In this document: piece by piece, positions 60,076-64,000 of the stretch
Layout: each line of letters starts with the position of its first letter
Position numbering within the stretch: position 1 is the first letter of the stretch
Origin: Bacillota bacterium
Lineage (GTDB): Bacteria; Bacillota; Clostridia; Lachnospirales; Lachnospiraceae
Direction of reading: 5' to 3'
Length of the DNA: 64,000 bases
Assembly: GCA_023399055.1 (NCBI GenBank)
Contig: JAEWQV010000010.1
Location: 62,001-126,000 of the forward strand
The notes under the pieces: generated by a model
What the model saw: the letters and a program-made list of their open reading frames with translations, nothing else
Database searches by the model: none
Told to the model about the DNA's origin: nothing
Made by a program: the position numbers and the translations under genes

Positions 60076-61888
60076 CTTGTTTCCTCCGTTCCTTTGTTCC
60101 CGTCCAAATTTTCTCCATTAGACTGACTCTATTAAACGGTAACATAAAATAATATCCATCCGCTGCCTTATCTAACATTTCCATAACCTCTATTGCAATG
60201 GTAGCCCCCACCTGTTCCGCCTCTTCTTTGGACATATCAGGATGATATCTCGCTACTATCTCATCAGGAACTTTGATTCCACTGATTTCATTTTTTATAA
60301 AACAAGCATTTCGATAACTGATTAGAGGCATGATGCCACACAATATTTTGGCACCTGTTCTTTCCTTCAGTTCCTGTATCCGATGGACATCCTCAAGGGA
60401 GTACACGGGCTGCGTTAAAAAATAGGACGCTCCTGCTTCCATCTTATGCAGCATACGTTCCGCAATCTTTTCAACACTCCCTCGGTTGTGATTCAAGGCT
60501 CCACCATAACAAAAAGGATCCTTTGAAAAATGCTCCAGGTTCATTTCCTTCACATATTCCATCAGCTTTGTGGAGTTGTAATCAAATACACCAGTCGTCT
60601 TCGTTCTGTTTTCTCCAGGCACTGGATCACCTGTTACGATTAACAGATTACGAAGTCCATGAATGTATCCTCCCAACAGTACAGAACGCATGGAAATCAT
60701 ATTACGATCCCTGCAACAGAGATGTGGCATGACATTAAGTCCAGTTTCCTCGGCTATCTTAATACTCATCAATATAGAATCTACGCGACTTCTTCCCATT
60801 GGTGAATCAGCAAACGTAATGATATCACAACCACTATTTTTAAGTTTGTGGGCGCATTCCATTACCTGATCAATGTCCGCATCGTAGGGCGGATCAAGCT
60901 CAACTGCAATCACTTTTTTACCTGAATCCAATTGTGTTAATAAGTCGTTCTCTTTTATTCTCTTTCGACTTACTTTTGCTCTAAAAGCCCCTACCGGACG
61001 AATTTTTACAATCGGTTCTGCTTCTAATTTCAGGTTTAAGCTACTTATATATTCTGGAGTTGTTCCACAGCAACCTCCAAGGATATCAATTCCTAATTTT
61101 GCAATCCGTTGCATATTCTCTGCAAAATACTGTGCATTATCCATAAAGACCATTCTACTTTGAAAATGCTGTGGATAACCTGCATTCGGTGCTGCATAGA
61201 GAATTTTATCGCCAGGAAGTTCTAGCCGCTTCAACATCTGATACATATGACCTGATCCAAGGCCACAATTCAGTCCGTATCCATCAATCCCTTCAATTTT
61301 ACTTAGTCTGTCAAAAAGTCTCGAAACGCTAATTCCAGCCTCAGTAAAACCATTTTTGTTAATAGAAAAGCTAGTCAAAAGGAACATTTCTTCCTTTTTT
61401 CTCTTAATATATGATACAAGTTTTTCTATATAAGAGGGTGTGGCGAACGTTTCGAAATGAATGCCGTCAAGCCCTTCTTCAAGAAATATATCACAGTATA
61501 GCTGGTATTCTTTTAGTACTTCCTCTGTATCACTGGCTGCATCTTCCGGTATTGGACCAATATCCCCAAAAATCCAAATTCTTTCCCTGTTGTTTTCTGC
61601 TTGAAACCCTTTACCAGCGGCACTTTTGGCAATTTTACAGGCTGCTCTTATTAAGCTTATTTGTTCTTCTTTCTTCATATTAAGAACGGCTCTATTTGCA
61701 GCAAAGGTATTCGTACGCAGTATTCTTGCTCCGGCATTCAGGTACTCTGTATGTATGCGTTCAATTACCGCTGGACTTGATAAATTAGCAAATTCAGAAA
61801 TTGCTCCTGGTTGATTCACAATTTGCGAATAATAGGTTCCCATGGAACCGTCCGGTATGATATGATTATCCTTAAGAAATTCTTTCAT
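60068..61888 (-). CDS. Bifunctional homocysteine methyltransferase / methylenetetrahydrofolate reductase (YitJ-like)
   Basis: The ATG at 61888 (606 residues; GAGGGAAG upstream) is preferred to a TTG at 61903. The N-terminal half (~1-290) is a homocysteine S-methyltransferase barrel with YGLNCGLGSG and the Zn site GGCCGTTPEY. The C-terminal half (~320-600) is a MetF-like methylenetetrahydrofolate reductase barrel (VIAVELDPPYDAD, PHLCCRDRN, LLIVTGDP, YFLTQPVY). It resembles B. subtilis YitJ. Together with metH it supplies methyl-THF and uses it. There is a promoter 60 bp upstream but no SAM riboswitch. Confidence 0.9.
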   Translation of the reverse strand: MKEFLKDNHIIPDGSMGTYYSQIVNQPGAISEFANLSSPAVIERIHTEYLNAGARILRTNTFAANRAVLNMKKEEQISLIRAACKIAKSAAGKGFQAENNRERIWIFGDIGPIPEDAASDTEEVLKEYQLYCDIFLEEGLDGIHFETFATPSYIEKLVSYIKRKKEEMFLLTSFSINKNGFTEAGISVSRLFDRLSKIEGIDGYGLNCGLGSGHMYQMLKRLELPGDKILYAAPNAGYPQHFQSRMVFMDNAQYFAENMQRIAKLGIDILGGCCGTTPEYISSLNLKLEAEPIVKIRPVGAFRAKVSRKRIKENDLLTQLDSGKKVIAVELDPPYDADIDQVMECAHKLKNSGCDIITFADSPMGRSRVDSILMSIKIAEETGLNVMPHLCCRDRNMISMRSVLLGGYIHGLRNLLIVTGDPVPGENRTKTTGVFDYNSTKLMEYVKEMNLEHFSKDPFCYGGALNHNRGSVEKIAERMLHKMEAGASYFLTQPVYSLEDVHRIQELKERTGAKILCGIMPLISYRNACFIKNEISGIKVPDEIVARYHPDMSKEEAEQVGATIAIEVMEMLDKAADGYYFMLPFNRVSLMEKIWTGTKERRKQDA

Positions 61889-61947
61889 TATTACTTCCCT
61901 CAATATGGCGTTGCCAGTGATATTGCTGTTGCTTTAAATTTTCAATT

Positions 61948-61976
61948 ATTATATCTTATCGCTACCGCATACACAA
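61948..61976 (-). promoter_or_regulatory. Promoter of the methionine operon
   Basis: Minus-strand TTGTGT (61976-61971), 17-bp spacer, TATAAT (61953-61948). The transcript leader to 61888 would be only about 50 nt, too short for an S-box. Confidence 0.65.
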
Positions 61977-62081
61977 GTATTTTATTTAACAATTACTGAT
62001 CCAATATGCTATTCACTTTAGCTTATTCTAAACTTGTAAAACTATTTTGCTATTTATAAAATAACTAAAAAAGAGGTACTT

Positions 62082-62474
62082 ATGAATCAAAGGACTACTT
62101 CAAAACTTTTCGCTATCTTAATTCCTATTCTTATGCTTATTATCATAATATTTCAGAATCAAATCCTAGCTTCACTTGAAGTTCTACCACCCTGTGTGTT
62201 TTATACCGCTTTTCATACCTACTGTCCTTCTTGTGGTAATACGCGCAGCGTTACAGCACTCCTACAGGGTGATGTTCTAACATCTCTTCGATTCAACCTC
62301 GTACCTATTTATGGAAGTATTCTATTGTTTCTTGGTTATATAGAACTTATAGGGCAAGCCTTTGGCCGGAGGATTATTCTCCTTCCAAGAAAATTAAGCT
62401 TCTACTTACTTACGATATTTCTCTTTGTGGTCTATTTCATTGTAAGAAACTTTATACCATATCTAACCCCTTAG
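62082..62474 (+). CDS. DUF2752 membrane protein
   Basis: A 130-residue protein with three to four hydrophobic helices and the DUF2752 signature YCPSCGNTRSVTALLQGDVLTSLRFNL (residues ~46-72, C-x2-CGxTR). Start with AAAGAGG upstream of the ATG. Function unknown; the paired cysteines may bind metal or form a disulphide near the membrane face. Confidence 0.82.
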   Translation: MNQRTTSKLFAILIPILMLIIIIFQNQILASLEVLPPCVFYTAFHTYCPSCGNTRSVTALLQGDVLTSLRFNLVPIYGSILLFLGYIELIGQAFGRRIILLPRKLSFYLLTIFLFVVYFIVRNFIPYLTP

Positions 62475-62545
62475 ATAAAATAACGTGTAAGGATTGATTA
62501 GAGTGTCAAAAATCCTGTCATAACCTGGAATTTCTCAAATCCAAC

Positions 62546-63100
62546 TTAATAATAGGAATTTTCCATCTGAATTCTTAGCTCATCCCAGAAAGTCTGATTG
62601 TTAGCTAAAAAGATTACTCCTATAATAGCTATTACACCAATTAAAAGTGAAATACCGGACAATACGATTCCTGCAATGGCCATATTTTTACCATCTTTGT
62701 GATTACGTAATACAAGAATTCCGAGAACAAGTCCGACAACCGCAACAGCAACTCCAAGTAACCCCATACAACAAGATAGTGTAAGTCCAACGATACCACA
62801 AATCATGGAGGCGATTGCCATTCCGTTGTCTTGTTTCCTTCCCTGTTGATAAGGTGAATATGGTTGTTGATATGGTGTGTACTGATTCTGTTGTTGATTC
62901 TGCTGCTGATATTGTTGGTATTGTTGCTGATATTGTTGGCCTTGTTGGTCATAGGGTTGACCACTCTGTTGATTTTGATAATAACCTTGATATTGCTGTT
63001 CTCCTGAATAATTTGGTTGTTGATACGGTTGTGATTGATTTGATTGGCTTTGATTTAGATCTTGATCTTGATCTCTTCCGTTTTGATTTAAATCATCCAT
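62546..63100 (-). CDS. DUF4190 membrane protein with Gln/Asn/Tyr-rich N-terminus
   Basis: A 184-residue protein. Residues ~1-90 are low complexity (Q, N, Y, P), with QYQQ-type repeats encoded by reiterated TTGTTG tracts. A DUF4190 pair of membrane helices follows (~93-165, GMAIASMICGIVGLTLSCCMGLLGVAVAVVGLVLGIL, then NMAIAGIVLSGISLLIG) and a short extracytoplasmic tail. GGGGAAC precedes the ATG. Function unknown; the cytoplasmic tail may mediate self-association. Confidence 0.8.
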   Translation of the reverse strand: MDDLNQNGRDQDQDLNQSQSNQSQPYQQPNYSGEQQYQGYYQNQQSGQPYDQQGQQYQQQYQQYQQQNQQQNQYTPYQQPYSPYQQGRKQDNGMAIASMICGIVGLTLSCCMGLLGVAVAVVGLVLGILVLRNHKDGKNMAIAGIVLSGISLLIGVIAIIGVIFLANNQTFWDELRIQMENSYY

Positions 63101-63261
63101 AATAAGTTCCCCTTCCTATTCGCTTATAATAATTACCGCTTGGATATTATAATACCACATAGTTATAAATTATTGTTATATTTTTCTTCTAAATTAATAC
63201 AAAAAATGACTATTCTGCGATTAACTTATTAAGTTACCTTATTAAGCAAGCTTTCTGATGA

Positions 63262-63290
63262 TTGACTCTAGTACTGGAACCCAATATAAT
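63262..63290 (+). promoter_or_regulatory. Promoter of the terminal glycosyltransferase gene
   Basis: TTGACT (63262-63267), 17-bp spacer, TATAAT (63285-63290), giving a leader of about 160 nt. A TTAAGCAAGCTTTC motif just upstream (63244-63257) recalls the centre of the dispersed element but lacks its other parts. No gene in 63101-63455. Confidence 0.65.
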
Positions 63291-63455
63291 ATGAATGACT
63301 TATTAGACTTGACCAAAATACTTTCACAAAAGAAATGTTGATTTTTAATATTTTGAACACATTTAACGATTATACTAAACAGAAGAATAATTCGCTTTGT
63401 CAATGAAATACACAAGGATTTTATATAAAATATCAAAGGAAATGAGGTCACCTTG

Positions 63456-64000
63456 TTGAAAATTATAATACCTGCATACGAACCGGATACACGTATGCTA
63501 CAAGTAATTAATGATATAAAAACACATAGCAATTATGATATTATTATCGTTAATGATGGCAGTAATTCAAATTGTTCCTCCCTTTTTGAAAGAGCAGCAA
63601 AAGCTGGTTGTACTGTGCTGTCCCATGAACATAACAAAGGTAAAGGAGCTGCGCTAAAAACTGCGTTTACTTTTTTACTTGAGAATAATGTTACAGAGGA
63701 TTTCATATGCGCTGACTGTGATGGTCAACATACTTGGACTGATATAAAAAATATTGCGGATGCTCTACCGGGAAATCCTTCCTCCATTGTTTTAGGATGC
63801 CGTAAATTTGTTGGCAAGGTGCCTTTTCGAAGTAAATTTGGCAACAAACTGACCAGAGCCATTTTTACTTTATTGACAAATAATAAAATTGAAGATACAC
63901 AAACTGGCCTTCGTGGTTTCTCTTTCACTATGCTGCCTTGGCTTGTAACTTTGCAAGGAAATCGATATGAGTACGAGATGAATCAGCTATTGGAAGCAAA
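63456..64000 (+). CDS. Family 2 glycosyltransferase, 3' truncated by the window edge
   Basis: An open frame runs from a TTG at 63456 (GAGG eight bp upstream; the TTG at 63453 is possible) to the end of the window, 181 codons. It begins MKIIIPAYEPDTRMLQVINDI and has the GT-A motifs IIIVNDGSNS, HNKGKGAALKTAF, CADCDGQHTWTDI (DxD-type) and DTQTGLRGFS. This matches the dolichyl-phosphate mannosyltransferase-like GT2 branch, often fused in Lachnospiraceae to a GtrA-type membrane domain that would lie outside the window. Confidence 0.85.
   Translation, partial: MKIIIPAYEPDTRMLQVINDIKTHSNYDIIIVNDGSNSNCSSLFERAAKAGCTVLSHEHNKGKGAALKTAFTFLLENNVTEDFICADCDGQHTWTDIKNIADALPGNPSSIVLGCRKFVGKVPFRSKFGNKLTRAIFTLLTNNKIEDTQTGLRGFSFTMLPWLVTLQGNRYEYEMNQLLEA

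Noticed and set aside
61889..62081. SAM (S-box) riboswitch in front of the methionine operon
   Set aside because: A plausible promoter leaves only about 50 nt of leader, and no S-box motifs are visible.
63240..63260. Further half copy of the dispersed element
   Set aside because: Only the AAGCAAGCTTTC centre matches; this is too little to call.
1..64000. tRNA and rRNA genes
   Set aside because: No cloverleaf with conserved TTCRA arm or rRNA segment was recognised anywhere in the window.

Overview
The window is low-GC Firmicute chromosome. Gene content suggests an anaerobic, polysaccharide-using clostridium of the Lachnospiraceae type, with Lachnoclostridium (Clostridium) phytofermentans-like bacteria as the best guess. 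The evidence is strong AGGAGG ribosome binding sites, sigma-A promoters with 17-bp spacers, a tyrosine T-box, a lysine riboswitch, a surface-anchored pullulanase, a giant 2-hydroxyacyl-CoA dehydratase activase-type protein, a C_GCAxxG_C_C protein and DUF4153/DUF4173/DUF2975/DUF4179 membrane proteins. Species assignment is inference.

Layout. 1-2.25 kb is the end of an integrated mobile element: a divergent repressor control region, an XRE repressor and a tyrosine integrase whose 3' end abuts the 3' end of rlmD. 2.26-6.6 kb holds rlmD, a SnoaL-like gene flanked by two copies of the rlmD leader, a secreted Big_2 repeat protein and yqeY. 6.7-9.9 kb is a lysine-riboswitch-controlled amino-acid ABC importer. 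10-16.3 kb carries a DUF4153 membrane protein, an AzgA-type purine permease and a divergent EF-G paralogue. 16.5-20.4 kb is an aromatic amino-acid cluster (DAHP synthase, prephenate dehydrogenase, EPSP synthase). 20.6-23.8 kb has an anchored protein of unknown function and an ECF sigma factor/DUF4179 anti-sigma pair. 24-28.7 kb has the pullulanase and tyrS with its T-box. 29-34.5 kb has the C_GCAxxG_C_C protein, the 1408-residue activase-like protein and two small genes. 34.7-39.3 kb has an Lsa-like ABC-F protein, a HAD phosphatase, ilvC and ilvH. 39.5-41.5 kb has two family 2 glycosyltransferases. 41.7-43.6 kb is a YtrA-type regulator/ABC operon. 43.8-48.9 kb has a DUF4173/HTH/DUF2975 cluster, an XRE regulator, a DMT transporter, an ISL3 transposase remnant and a small membrane protein. 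49-57.2 kb is an oligopeptide ABC importer. 57.6-61.9 kb is a two-gene methionine-synthesis operon. The right edge holds DUF2752 and DUF4190 proteins and a glycosyltransferase cut by the window end.

The most unusual signal is a dispersed intergenic element of about 137-142 bp with inverted ends, a central foldback and a conserved TAGGGC...CTAAGCGAG segment. Four copies and one half copy are visible, in both orientations, and I do not recognise the family. Other items to look at are the duplicated rlmD leader, a roughly 270-residue repetitive insertion in OppC, a 15-bp in-frame tandem repeat in the ABC-F gene, a degenerate 20-21-bp tandem array near 46.3 kb, and the EF-G paralogue with a Tyr in place of the catalytic His.
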